Below are positions 25,907-35,209 of a stretch of 64,000 nucleotides of DNA, one piece after another (within the stretch, counting starts at the first letter, position 1; each line of letters opens with the position of its first letter). The position numbers were made by a program, and so were the translations under genes. The stretch comes from Betaproteobacteria bacterium. GTDB taxonomy: Bacteria; Pseudomonadota; Gammaproteobacteria; Burkholderiales; SG8-41. The DNA is taken from the NCBI GenBank assembly GCA_900299145.1, contig OMIN01000127.1:45873-109872 (forward strand), read 5' to 3'. The notes under the pieces are model-generated. The model did not search any database, had not been told where the DNA came from, and was given only the letters and a program-made list of their open reading frames with translations.

Positions 25907-26869
25907 ATGAACCCGCGACTGACTGTAATGGCGACGCTACTGCTCACGCCCACCGCGCACTTGCACGCCCAGCAGTACCCCAGTAAACCCATACGCATGA
26001 TCGTACCCTTCGTGCCCGGCGGCGCGACCGATTTGCTGGCGCGGCTGGTGGGCGCACGCTACAACGCGGCCTGGGGCCAGCCGGTGCTGGTGGAAAACCG
26101 CGCCGGCGCAGGCGGCAACATCGGCGCTGAAATTGTCGCCAAGGCCGCGCCCGACGGCTACACGCTGCTGATGAACAGCGCCTCGGCCACGGTCAACGTC
26201 ACGCTGTATCCGAAAATGGCCTATGACCTCAAGCGCGATCTCGCGCCCATCACCATTGTCGCTTCCTCACCAATTGTGCTGGTGGTGCATCCATCGGTGC
26301 CCGCGCGCAACGTGACGGAATTGCTGAAGCTCGCCAAGTCACGCAAGGACACGCTGATCTATGGCTCCAACGGCACCGGCACCACCAGCCATCTGACGGG
26401 GGAGCTCCTGGCGCAAATGTCTGGCGTGAAATTCACGCACGTCGCCTACAAGGGCGCGGGCGCTTCCACGCTGGCGCTGATCAGCGGCGAAACCGAGATC
26501 GGCTTTCCGGCGGTAACCAGCGCGCGGCCGCACGTGGCCACCGGCAAAATGCGCGCGCTCGCCATCACCACCAAGCGCAAGTCTTCCGTGTTCCCGGAAC
26601 TGCCGACACTCGATTCGATGTATGCGGGCTTTGACATCGACAACTGGTTTGCGCTGTGGGCGCCCACAGGCACACCACAGACTATTCTCAGCCAGTTGCA
26701 CGCCGAAGCATTGAAGAGCCTGCAATCCCAGGACATGAAAAATTTCATGCAGCGCGAAGGCGCAGAGCCGGTAGGTAACAGTCAGGCCGACTTCGCAGCG
26801 CACATCAATCGCGAAATCGAGAAGTACGCGCGCATTATCAAGCTGTCCGGCGCGAAGGTAGACGGTTAA
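25907..26869 (+). CDS. Bug/TctC-family periplasmic solute-binding protein
   Basis: A 320-residue protein with GAGGA upstream. The signal ends LHAQ. Cleft motifs: PFVPGGATDLLARLVG and ENRAGAGGNIGAEIV. It sits between another Bug gene and a D-aminoacylase-type amidohydrolase 18 bases downstream. The ligand could be an N-acylated amino acid or its degradation product, though the amidohydrolase context is the only evidence. Same-strand spacing suggests co-transcription. Confidence 0.92.
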   Translation: MNPRLTVMATLLLTPTAHLHAQQYPSKPIRMIVPFVPGGATDLLARLVGARYNAAWGQPVLVENRAGAGGNIGAEIVAKAAPDGYTLLMNSASATVNVTLYPKMAYDLKRDLAPITIVASSPIVLVVHPSVPARNVTELLKLAKSRKDTLIYGSNGTGTTSHLTGELLAQMSGVKFTHVAYKGAGASTLALISGETEIGFPAVTSARPHVATGKMRALAITTKRKSSVFPELPTLDSMYAGFDIDNWFALWAPTGTPQTILSQLHAEALKSLQSQDMKNFMQREGAEPVGNSQADFAAHINREIEKYARIIKLSGAKVDG

Positions 26870-26887
26870 AAAATTACCTTACGAAAA

Positions 26888-28513
26888 GTGAAGAAAAACA
26901 AATACTTACGTTATATTGCCGCGCTGGCACTTTCGATTGCTGCGTCCGCCACCGTGGCGCAGCAAGGCTCACAATACGACCTGCTGCTGCGTAACGCACG
27001 CATTGTCGACGGCACCGGCGCGCCGTGGTTTCGCGGTGACGTCGCCATAAAGGGTGACGGTATTGCGCGCATCGCATCATCCATCAACGAACCCGCCGTG
27101 CGCGTGATCGATGTCAAGGGTGCGGTGGTGGCGCCGGGATTCGTCGACATTCACACGCACGCGATACGCGGCATTTTTCAGGCGCCGACGGCAGACAACT
27201 ACATTCGTCAAGGCGTGACCACGCTGCTGGAAGGCCCCGATGGCGGCTCGCCGGTGCCGTTAAAACCGTTTCTCGACAAACTCGACGCCACGCCAAAGTC
27301 GATCAACATCGGCACCTTCATCGGACAGGGTTCCGTGCGCCAGCGCGTGTTGGGTCTGGCGAATCGCGAAGCGACGGCGGATGAACTGAATCAAATGCGC
27401 GCGCTGGTGCGGCAAGGCATGCTGGATGGCGCATTCGGCTTGAGCACCGGTTTGTTTTACGTGCCCGGCCGTTTTACGCCGCTGGCGGAAGTGGCCGAGT
27501 TGCAAAAAGTGGTGGCTCAAATGGGCGGTGGCGTGCACACCTCGCACATGCGTGACGAAGCGCGCGGCGTTGCTGACAGCGTGCGCGAAACCATCGCCAT
27601 CGGCGAGCAGGGCCGCGTGCCCACGCATGTGTCGCATCACAAAATGATCGGCAAGGCCAACTGGGGCCGCAGCACCGAGACCCTGAAGTTGATCGACGAA
27701 GCCCGTGCGCGCGGCGTCGATGTCACGGCGGATTTGTATCCCTACACCGCTTCGGCTACCTCGATACAGGGCGCGCTGATGCCGGCATGGTCGCTCGAAG
27801 GCGGCCGCGCGGAAATGTTAAAGCGCCTCGCCAATACGGCGACGCGCGCAAAAGTGAAAACGGAAATCGCTGATCTCATCCGCAACGAACGCGGCGGCGG
27901 TGATCCGCGCAACGTGGTGACTTCCACCTGCCCGTTCGACATGTCGCTTGCGGGCAAAAACCTTGCAGAGATCGCCCAACTGCGCGGCATGGAATCCACG
28001 CCGGAAAACGCCGCCGAAGTGGTGATGTGGCTGGAAGAACAGGGCGGCTGCCGCGGCGTGTTTCACGCGGCCAGCGAGGAAGACGTGGTGCGCGTGATGC
28101 GCCATCCGGCGGTGATGATCGCCTCCGACGGCGAAGTGCCGGTGTTCGGCCTCGCCGTGCCACACCCCAGAAGTTACGGCACCTTCGCGCGCGTTCTGGG
28201 CGTATACGTGCGCGAAAAAAGCGTTCTGTCACTGGAAGAAGCCGTGCGTAAAATGTCCGCCATGCCCGCCGCGCGCGTGGGCTTGAGCGACCGCGGGCTG
28301 CTGCGGCCCGGCATGAAAGCCGACATTGTGGTATTCGACCCCGCCACCGTGCGCGACGCCGCAACCTTTGAAAAGCCGCACCAATATGCGGAAGGCTTTG
28401 CACAGGTCATCGTCAACGGCCAGGTGGTGTTTGAAAACGGCGCGATGACGGCGGCGCGGCCGGGGCGCACGCTGTATGGGCCGGCACGTTGGATGTCTAG
28501 TTCCGGCCGCTGA
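26888..28513 (+). CDS. Exported D-aminoacylase-type amidohydrolase
   Basis: A 541-residue protein from GTG 26888. A signal (MKKNKYLRYIAALALSIAAS) is encoded in part by a copy of the dispersed word. GFVDIHTHAIRG gives the metal HxH, HTSHMRDEARGV and THVSHHKMIG give further ligands, and IASDGEVP the catalytic aspartate. The usual GNCG cysteine segment of D-aminoacylases is replaced by GPDGGS, so the metal site may differ. It should hydrolyse N-acyl or amide bonds in the periplasm; the start codon and signal are inferred. Confidence 0.85.
   Translation: MKKNKYLRYIAALALSIAASATVAQQGSQYDLLLRNARIVDGTGAPWFRGDVAIKGDGIARIASSINEPAVRVIDVKGAVVAPGFVDIHTHAIRGIFQAPTADNYIRQGVTTLLEGPDGGSPVPLKPFLDKLDATPKSINIGTFIGQGSVRQRVLGLANREATADELNQMRALVRQGMLDGAFGLSTGLFYVPGRFTPLAEVAELQKVVAQMGGGVHTSHMRDEARGVADSVRETIAIGEQGRVPTHVSHHKMIGKANWGRSTETLKLIDEARARGVDVTADLYPYTASATSIQGALMPAWSLEGGRAEMLKRLANTATRAKVKTEIADLIRNERGGGDPRNVVTSTCPFDMSLAGKNLAEIAQLRGMESTPENAAEVVMWLEEQGGCRGVFHAASEEDVVRVMRHPAVMIASDGEVPVFGLAVPHPRSYGTFARVLGVYVREKSVLSLEEAVRKMSAMPAARVGLSDRGLLRPGMKADIVVFDPATVRDAATFEKPHQYAEGFAQVIVNGQVVFENGAMTAARPGRTLYGPARWMSSSGR
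26895..26908 (+). repeat. Dispersed 14-mer word, copy 8 (exact, in first codons)
   Basis: AAAACAAATACTTA lies at codons 3-7 of the D-aminoacylase-type gene and encodes part of its signal peptide (NKYL). Confidence 0.8.
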
Positions 28514-28602
28514 ACGCGCAACCGTGGCGCTGTAAGTTACGCCGTTTAGCCACGACTGAACCTTGATGCCGCACTGGAAGGCATAACCGACAAGGAGCAA
28601 AC

Positions 28603-29823
28603 ATGACCACGACCGGCGCCAGCGATCCATCCGCACCAGCTTCCGGACACGCGTCACGCCCCTTCGATTACGCTGGCCAGGTGGTGCTGGTGCTGCAGGG
28701 CGGCGGCGCGCTCGGCGCCTATCAAGCCGGTGTATACGAGGCCCTGCACGAAGCAGGCATCGAGCCGGACTGGGTGATCGGCACCTCGATCGGCGCGATC
28801 AACGGCGCCATTATCGCCGGCAATGCGCCCGGTGAGCGGCTCGCGCGGCTGAAACAGTTTTGGGAAATGGTGCAGGGCACACACGGCAGCTTTGCTTTCG
28901 GTGTACCCGGCGGCTTGGGCGTGGGCGGCGTCTTTAAAGGTTGGAGCACCGCCGCCATACCAGCCGCCACGGCGCTGGCAAACCTGAACACCTTTACACG
29001 CGGCGTCTCCGGCTTTTTTAAACCCAACCCGTGGGCGGCATGGGGCATGCATGCGGCGCTGGGCGTGGATCAAGCGGGTTTTTACAGCACGGCGCCGCTG
29101 CGCAAAACGCTGGGGGAGCTGGTCGATTTCGACGCCATCAACGCCAAGCGCATGCGCCTCACGCTGGGCGCGGTCAATGTCAGCAGCGGCGACATGCGTT
29201 ACTTCGACAGCCGCGACGAAACGCTTGGCCCCGAACATGTGATGGCCTCCGGTGCGCTGCCGCCGGCGTTTCCGGCGGTGCGCATTGGCGGCGCGTCCTA
29301 TTGGGATGGCGGCATTTATTCCAACACGCCCATCGAAGCCGTGCTCGACGACAAACCACGCCGAGACTCGCTGATTTTCTCGGCGAACATGTGGCAACCG
29401 ACAGATGCGGAGCCGGAAACACTGGCCAATGTGCTGGCCCGCCAGAAAGACATTCAATACGCGAGCCGCGCCAACAGCCATATCGCACGCCAGCAGCAGA
29501 TACACCGGCTGCGCCACATCATTCGCGGTTTGGCGGCACACATCACACCAGAGGAGCGCGGCAATCCGGCCGTACGCGAGCTGCTGGCCTACGGCTGTGC
29601 CACGGTGATGCATGTGGTGCCGCTGCTTGCGCCCAAAATCAAAGGCGAAGACCAAAGCAAGGACATCGATTTCACGCCAGCGGGCGTTCGTACGCGCTGG
29701 CGTGCGGGCTACGAGGACATGCAGCGCCGGCTTGACGAAGCCTGCTGGCAAAATGCGTTTGACGCCATCGACGGCGTGATCGTGCACGACGCGCCGGCAC
29801 GGACGGGCGGCGCAACAGATTGA
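28603..29823 (+). CDS. Patatin-like phospholipase
   Basis: A 406-residue protein; CAAGGAGCAAAC supplies an AAGGAG ribosome site. The oxyanion loop LQGGGALGAYQAG, the nucleophile GTSIGAING (GxSxG) and the catalytic aspartate in YWDGGIYSNTP are all present, so the Ser-Asp dyad is intact. No signal peptide is seen; it should be cytoplasmic or membrane-associated. The C-terminal ~130 residues (DUF3734-like) are common in this proteobacterial subgroup. It is an acyl hydrolase acting on membrane lipids or polyhydroxyalkanoate-like esters. The following Bug frame overlaps its stop only if a long start is used. Confidence 0.88.
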   Translation: MTTTGASDPSAPASGHASRPFDYAGQVVLVLQGGGALGAYQAGVYEALHEAGIEPDWVIGTSIGAINGAIIAGNAPGERLARLKQFWEMVQGTHGSFAFGVPGGLGVGGVFKGWSTAAIPAATALANLNTFTRGVSGFFKPNPWAAWGMHAALGVDQAGFYSTAPLRKTLGELVDFDAINAKRMRLTLGAVNVSSGDMRYFDSRDETLGPEHVMASGALPPAFPAVRIGGASYWDGGIYSNTPIEAVLDDKPRRDSLIFSANMWQPTDAEPETLANVLARQKDIQYASRANSHIARQQQIHRLRHIIRGLAAHITPEERGNPAVRELLAYGCATVMHVVPLLAPKIKGEDQSKDIDFTPAGVRTRWRAGYEDMQRRLDEACWQNAFDAIDGVIVHDAPARTGGATD

Positions 29824-29882
29824 CGCCGCGCGTTACCCGCGCGTTACACTACCGCCACCAAAACTCTCGTGAGGTGACGGCC

Positions 29883-30857
29883 ATGCCGCCAGCGCTGTTC
29901 GCAATTCCGTTCTTACTCGCCCTGTTGCCTTCGGGGGCGCAAGCAGCAGAGCAAACCCCTGCTGCCTATCCCGTGCGCCCGCTGCGCATCGTCACCGGCT
30001 TTGCCGCTGGCGGCAACACCGACATCATTGCGCGTTCCATCGCGCAGAAGCTCACCGACCGCATGGGCCAGCAGGTAATTGTGGAGAATCGCCCTGGTGC
30101 AGGCAGCATGCTCGGCACGGAATACGTGGCGCGTGCGACACCCGACGGCTACACGATCCTGCTGGTCACCGGCGCGATGACGTCGCAAGCGGCGGTCATG
30201 AAAAAGCTGCCGTTCGACGCCGCGCGCGATTTCGCTTACATCAGCAACGCGGTGACCTACCCCTTCGTGGTCGTGGTGAAGCCCGACGCGACCATGCAGA
30301 ATGTCAGCGACCTCATCGCCATCGCAAAAAAATCACCGGGCAAACTGAATTACGCCTCGGTGGGCATCGGCTCGGTGTTTCATCTGGGCACGGAACTGTT
30401 CAATGCCATGGCGGGCGTGGACATGACGCATGTGCCGTTCAAGGGCGGCACGGAACACATGGTCGCGCTGATGGGCGGACGCATCGACGTGGTATTCGAC
30501 ACCTTGACCGGCGTGTTCCAGCATATACAGGCGGGGCGCATGCGCGCGCTGGCGGGGACTTCTGTTGAGCGTGCACCGTTGCTGCCCAACCTCCCCACCG
30601 TAGCGCAGACGCTGCCAGGCTATGATGTCACCTCGTTCTCAGGCTTTGGCGCACCGCGCGGCACGCCGCCGGAACGCATCACGCGGCTAAACCGCGAAAT
30701 GCGCGCGGCGCTGAATGAGGCGGATATCCGCAAGCGTTTCGTCGAACTGGGCGGTGGCGTGCAATCGTCCACGCCGGAAGAATTCACGCGGCACGTGATG
30801 AATGAAATCGCCAAGTGGCGGAAGGTTGCGACCGAGAAGAAGATAGAAATTCAATAA
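29883..30857 (+). CDS. Bug/TctC-family periplasmic solute-binding protein
   Basis: From ATG 29883 the protein has 324 residues; GAGGTGA lies upstream. A start at 29820 overlaps the patatin stop and gives a long N-terminus before the signal, so I reject it. Cleft motifs: GFAAGGNTDIIARSIAQ and ENRPGAGSMLGTEYVA. The stop overlaps a copy of the dispersed word at 30856-30870. It converges on an MmgE/PrpD gene on the other strand. No ligand can be assigned. Confidence 0.9.
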   Translation: MPPALFAIPFLLALLPSGAQAAEQTPAAYPVRPLRIVTGFAAGGNTDIIARSIAQKLTDRMGQQVIVENRPGAGSMLGTEYVARATPDGYTILLVTGAMTSQAAVMKKLPFDAARDFAYISNAVTYPFVVVVKPDATMQNVSDLIAIAKKSPGKLNYASVGIGSVFHLGTELFNAMAGVDMTHVPFKGGTEHMVALMGGRIDVVFDTLTGVFQHIQAGRMRALAGTSVERAPLLPNLPTVAQTLPGYDVTSFSGFGAPRGTPPERITRLNREMRAALNEADIRKRFVELGGGVQSSTPEEFTRHVMNEIAKWRKVATEKKIEIQ

Positions 30858-30870
30858 AATCAGATAGTTA
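30856..30870 (+). repeat. Dispersed word, copy 9 (one-base insertion variant)
   Basis: AAAATCAGATAGTTA, identical to the copy at 8407-8421. It begins in the TAA stop of the Bug gene and lies in the convergent gap before the MmgE/PrpD gene. Confidence 0.7.
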
Positions 30871-30945
30871 GGAATATCTGCGATTGGGCCAAATCAGTCT
30901 TCGCTGATACCTGGCTGCATTGTCACGCTTTCATTGCATTTCTTC

Positions 30946-32343
30946 TTAATGCAACCGCCCCACAATCGTATTGATATCCGCCACCGCCTGAAGATTTTTG
31001 ATATCGGCGAAAGCCGCTTCTGCAGCGGCGGTTGAAATGCGCGGCGCCTGTTTGGCGCAATCGAGAAATTTGTCGTGCAGTTCGTCCCACGTCAGCGCGC
31101 GCGATGGGTGGCCTGGCGGCACGTCGATGCGGATTTGATCGCGGCGGCCATCCTTGAGTTTCACTTCGACTTCAACGAAGCCGCGGCTGCCGGAGCTTTT
31201 CTTGTCGAAATTCGGGTCATCCCCACGGCACGCGGGCGTTTCGTGCGTATCCACCTTGTCGTAGAGTGCGGCGATTTCGGGCCGGCGCACGGCTTCGTCG
31301 CTGAAGCTCCAAAGCGAAAATTTACCATCCAACACGGCTGCAGCCACGGCGTAGGGCATGCTGAATTTGCCTTCGAGGCCAGTCACCGGGCGCGGGTAAA
31401 TCAGCACGTGCATTCCGCCGGGCGGCATGCGGCAGATCACCTTCTCGACGCTGTCGGCGTCAAAGCCCAGCCGTTCACGCAGCGTAAGCACGCCGTCCAT
31501 ACCGCGATGCGTGGCGTAGCAGCAGGGGAACTTCTTGATGGCGATGCCGGGGTCGCTGATGACGAAGGGTTTACCCAAACCGCTGGCGGTGATGTCCGGG
31601 TTGGAATCCGCCGTGCCATAGGTCGAAAAGAAGCCCGCCTTCGCTTCCATGATGTCGGGTGCGGCGGTGAAACCTGCTTGCGCGAGGCGAAATGCGGTGA
31701 GCGCACTACGCGCCGCCAGTCCCGTGTGCAACGGCTTGGTCATGGTGCCGAAGTTGCGCCGCAGGCCGCTCGCCATCGAACCGGCGATGCCCATGGCCTG
31801 CTGAATGGTGGCGGCATCCAGTTTGTAAAGTTTGCACAGCGAAGCCAGCCCCGAAAACAACGCCAGCGTACCGGTCGCGTGATAGCCGCGCTGATAGTGA
31901 TCATTGGTCATGCCCACGCCGAGCTTGCCGCCGACTTCGACGCCGGTAATATAGGCTTCGATGAAATCCCTGCCACTTACTTTTGCCCCACTCGGGGAAC
32001 CGTCGCTCGCCGCTATCAGCGCGGACAGAATCACCGCACTTGGGTGCGCGGGCATCATCGACAACACGTCGTCGTAATCCAGCGAGTGGCCGTAAGTGCC
32101 GTTGATCAGCGCGGCAGTTTCAGGCGACGCCGTGCGCCCGGTGCCTAGGATGGGCGATGCGCCTGATTCGCGCAGGCTTTCCAGATATTTTTGCAGTGGC
32201 TCGGCGACTTCGGAACTGACGCCAGCCAATATGACAGCGAACGTATCGGCGATCACCTTGGTGGCCTTCTCGCTGCTGCCCGCCGGGAAATCCGTTGCCC
32301 GCGTGTTGACGATAAAATCCGCGATGGTTGCCGTGGCGCCCAT
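30946..32343 (-). CDS. MmgE/PrpD-family protein
   Basis: From ATG 32343, which has AAGGAG upstream, this is a 465-residue protein of the 2-methylcitrate dehydratase fold. INGTYGHSLDYDDVLSMMPA is the family's first motif and HPSAVILSALIAA the next. The family dehydrates or isomerises hydroxy-acids. It is not the closest match to PrpD itself, which is on the other strand at 32483. The two are divergent and separated by 139 bases, an arrangement that suggests a shared regulated promoter region, although no operator was seen. Confidence 0.86.
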   Translation of the reverse strand: MGATATIADFIVNTRATDFPAGSSEKATKVIADTFAVILAGVSSEVAEPLQKYLESLRESGASPILGTGRTASPETAALINGTYGHSLDYDDVLSMMPAHPSAVILSALIAASDGSPSGAKVSGRDFIEAYITGVEVGGKLGVGMTNDHYQRGYHATGTLALFSGLASLCKLYKLDAATIQQAMGIAGSMASGLRRNFGTMTKPLHTGLAARSALTAFRLAQAGFTAAPDIMEAKAGFFSTYGTADSNPDITASGLGKPFVISDPGIAIKKFPCCYATHRGMDGVLTLRERLGFDADSVEKVICRMPPGGMHVLIYPRPVTGLEGKFSMPYAVAAAVLDGKFSLWSFSDEAVRRPEIAALYDKVDTHETPACRGDDPNFDKKSSGSRGFVEVEVKLKDGRRDQIRIDVPPGHPSRALTWDELHDKFLDCAKQAPRISTAAAEAAFADIKNLQAVADINTIVGRLH

Positions 32344-32482
32344 GATGCTCCTTCCATATTGTGTTGACGCACTCAGCAACGAGCTGCTGAATGACAATGA
32401 GAACGCCCATTTATTTTACCCGCGCGCACGATAGCCGCGAATAAATCACCAAAGAACCAGTAACAAGAAAACCCCAGGCGCC

Positions 32483-33916
32483 ATGACACACACACCCGAA
32501 GCCCTGCCCTACGACCCGCTGCTGATCAATATTGCCGACTACGTCGACAGCTATGTCATTCAAAACGAGCGCGCCTTCGAAATCGCGCGCTACTGCCTCA
32601 TCGACAGCATGGCGTGCGCGCTGGATGCGCTGGAACACGCCGTGTGCATGCGGCTGGTGGGGCCGCCGGCGCCGGGCGCGGAGATGAAAAACGGCGCGCG
32701 CGTGCCTGGCACGGGGTATCAGCTGGATCCGGTCACCGCCACGTTCAGCATCGGTGCCATGGTGCGCTGGACGGATTTCAGCGACACCTGGGTGGCGCCG
32801 CAAACCACGCATCCGTCCGACGACGTGGGTGCGATACTCGCGGTAGCAGATTACGTCAGCCGCGCCCGCGTGGCCGAAGGTAAGCCTCCGCTGACGCTGC
32901 GCACGGCGCTCGAAGCCATGATCAAGGCGCACGAAATTCAGGGGGTGCTGGGTTTGGGGCAAGGCTTGAACCCTTACGGCATCGATCATGTGCTGCTGGT
33001 AAAAATCGCTTGCGCGGCGGTGGCCGCTAAGTTGCTGGGCGGCACACGCGAGCAGATCATGGCGGCAACCTCGCTCGCATTTTTCGATCCGCCGCTGTGC
33101 GTGCATCGCTTCGGCTCCAACACCGGGCCACGCAAGAGCTGGGCGGCGGCCGAATGCGCGAGCAACGCCGTACGTCTGGCGCTGATGGCGGTAAAGGGCG
33201 AACCCGGTTATCCGCAGGTGCTGAGCCACCCGAAGTGGGGCTTTAACAAAACGCGCATGAATGGCGCGGAATTCAAACGCGGCGGCGAGTTCGGCGCGTT
33301 GGTGATGGAAAACGTGATTTTTAAAATCATGGGGCCGGTGGTAATCCATGCGCAGTCGTCGATTGAATGCGCGCTGGCGGTATCGCCGCAGGTGCGCGAG
33401 CGGTTGGATCAAATCGCGGCAATTAAATTGTTCACGCATCAGCGCACACTGGAAACCATCGACAAAAAAGGCCCGCTGCGCAACCCGGCCGATCGCGATC
33501 ATTGTTTGCAATACGCCATCGCGGTATCGCTGCTGCGTGGCCGGCTCACCGCTGCTGATTACGAAGATGATGTCGCCGCCGATCCGCGTATCGACCAACT
33601 GCGTGCGCTGATGACCGTTGAAGAAACCCCCGCCTATACCGCGCGGTACAACGACAAGACAATCCGCGCCAACCCGAACGGCATCGAAGTCGTGTTCAAG
33701 GATGGCAGCGGAACCGGACTGGTGGAGCGTGAAAATCCGGCCGGGCACCCGTTGCGGCGCACAGAAGGAATACCTTTATTAATCAATAAGTTAACGCATA
33801 GACTCGAACGCTATTATTCGCCCGAACAACGGCAGCGCATACTGGATCTGTGTCTGGATCACGCGAAGTTTCAGCAAGCAAGCGTGCCGGAATTCACGGA
33901 TCGTTTTGCGCGCTGA
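32483..33916 (+). CDS. prpD: 2-methylcitrate dehydratase, PrpD-like
   Basis: A 477-residue protein that aligns by eye with E. coli PrpD from the start: ADYVDSYVIQNERAFEIARY, then FSIGAMVRWTDFSDTW and HPSDDVGAILAVADYVSR. It should dehydrate 2-methylcitrate in propionate catabolism, but no prpB, prpC or acnD is present, so the substrate may be a related tricarboxylic acid. A stretch of rare AT-rich codons at 33774-33798 (LLINKLTH) stands out from the GC-rich gene. It is divergent from another MmgE/PrpD gene. Confidence 0.86.
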   Translation: MTHTPEALPYDPLLINIADYVDSYVIQNERAFEIARYCLIDSMACALDALEHAVCMRLVGPPAPGAEMKNGARVPGTGYQLDPVTATFSIGAMVRWTDFSDTWVAPQTTHPSDDVGAILAVADYVSRARVAEGKPPLTLRTALEAMIKAHEIQGVLGLGQGLNPYGIDHVLLVKIACAAVAAKLLGGTREQIMAATSLAFFDPPLCVHRFGSNTGPRKSWAAAECASNAVRLALMAVKGEPGYPQVLSHPKWGFNKTRMNGAEFKRGGEFGALVMENVIFKIMGPVVIHAQSSIECALAVSPQVRERLDQIAAIKLFTHQRTLETIDKKGPLRNPADRDHCLQYAIAVSLLRGRLTAADYEDDVAADPRIDQLRALMTVEETPAYTARYNDKTIRANPNGIEVVFKDGSGTGLVERENPAGHPLRRTEGIPLLINKLTHRLERYYSPEQRQRILDLCLDHAKFQQASVPEFTDRFAR

Positions 33917-33980
33917 CGGGTTTGTTCAAGACAAGCGAGACATTGGAAGTATGGCAATCGGAAAACAGTACACCTCCCAC

Positions 33981-34090
33981 CGTCATTCCAGCGAAAGCTG
34001 GAATCCAGGTCGTAACCCTATCCGCAGGATCAAATTTCAGACGCTTCGCGTATCAACACACACTGGATTCCAGCTTTAGCTGGAATGACG
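33981..34090. repeat. Paired inverted repeat, second dRS3-like element
   Basis: Arms at 33981-34008 and 34063-34090 are reverse complements with one mismatch. Each begins with CGTCATTCC (or its complement) as in the element at 24833. The inner palindrome is ATTCCA-8N-TGGAAT in this copy. The element separates prpD from the Gfo/Idh/MocA gene and could form a long transcript hairpin. Confidence 0.75.
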
Positions 34091-34176
34091 AGTAGTATGG
34101 AAAGTTCAGTATCAATCTCGAATTTTTCCGCCACCAAAATGAATTTCAACAACAACGACAACGGTACATTTCGACC

Positions 34177-35184
34177 ATGACCAAAGTAAACGGATGGGGA
34201 CTCATCGGCACCGGCAGAATCGCGGACGACCGCGTGCTGCCGGCCATCAACGCGTATGAAGGCAATCGCCTCATCGGCGTGGTCAGCCGCTCGCAGGAGC
34301 GCGCCAACACCTTCGCCAAAAAATTCAACGCGAAACATGCTTACACCAGCTACGACGATCTGCTGAAAAACCCCGAAGTCACCGTCATAGCCATCCACAC
34401 GCCGAATTCACAACACGCCGAGCAGGCCATCGCCGCCGCACGTGCCGGCAAGCATGTGTTTTGCGACAAGCCCATGGCCACCAGCGCGGTGGACGCCGAG
34501 CGCATCGTACGCGAATGCGAAAAAGCCGGCGTCACACTCGGTGTGAATTTTCATAACCGGCAGATGCCGTGTTTCATTGAGACGCGGCGTGTCGTGCAAA
34601 GCGGCGAAATCGGCAAGGTGCTGATGGTGCAACTGGAAGCCAGCGCGGGCGTGGGCGCGGCGAGCGTGGCCGCCACCTGGCGGCAGGATCCAGCGCAGGC
34701 GGGCCTCGGCACCAGCATGAATGTCGGCACGCACGTTTACGACATCCTGCGTTTTATCCTCGGCTCGGAAATCGTGCAGGTGTCGGCCATGTTCGACACC
34801 GCGCCGCACGTGATGGAAACTACTTCACTCACCACCTTCCGCTTTGCCAATGGCGCACTGGCGCAGGTAAACGTCAATCAGTCCACGCCCAACCCGCACA
34901 ACGATTTTGTGATCTACGGCAGCAAGGGCCGTATCACTGGCCGGGGCCTGACACGCAGCCGCGAGGGCGGCGAAATGCACGTGCATTTGAATGACGGAAC
35001 GACGCGCTCACAAAAATACCCCGCGATCAACGCGCATGAAGCGTGTGTGGTCGATTTCAGCAAAGCACTGCTTGAAGGCCAGGTGCCGGCGGCGACTGGC
35101 TTTGACGGGTTACGCAGCGTGCAACTTACCGATGCGATGGGTAAGTCGGCTTGGGAAGGGGTGCATGTGCGGTTAGCGGGATAG
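34177..35184 (+). CDS. Gfo/Idh/MocA-family oxidoreductase
   Basis: A 335-residue protein. GLIGTGRIADDRVLPAIN is the NAD(P) Rossmann motif, HTPNSQHAEQAIAAARAGKH the conserved turn, and VFCDKPMATS the family's E/D-K-P segment. The C-terminal alpha/beta domain and the DxxxxH-like stretch (GTHVYDILRF) complete the fold. It should oxidise or reduce a sugar or other hydroxy compound with NAD(P). It lies between the palindromic element and a low-GC unknown gene; no pathway partner is adjacent. Confidence 0.88.
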   Translation: MTKVNGWGLIGTGRIADDRVLPAINAYEGNRLIGVVSRSQERANTFAKKFNAKHAYTSYDDLLKNPEVTVIAIHTPNSQHAEQAIAAARAGKHVFCDKPMATSAVDAERIVRECEKAGVTLGVNFHNRQMPCFIETRRVVQSGEIGKVLMVQLEASAGVGAASVAATWRQDPAQAGLGTSMNVGTHVYDILRFILGSEIVQVSAMFDTAPHVMETTSLTTFRFANGALAQVNVNQSTPNPHNDFVIYGSKGRITGRGLTRSREGGEMHVHLNDGTTRSQKYPAINAHEACVVDFSKALLEGQVPAATGFDGLRSVQLTDAMGKSAWEGVHVRLAG

Positions 35185-35209
35185 GTCAGCACGCATTCGA
35201 GCTACGCAG

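Noticed and set aside
28654..29787. A 377-codon minus-strand frame inside the patatin gene
   Set aside because: Shadow frame; the plus-strand gene has every catalytic motif.
33776..33798. An AT-rich run in prpD, TTATTAATCAATAAGTTAAC, as a dispersed-word copy
   Set aside because: Ten of thirteen core bases at best. It may be a decayed copy but is not counted.
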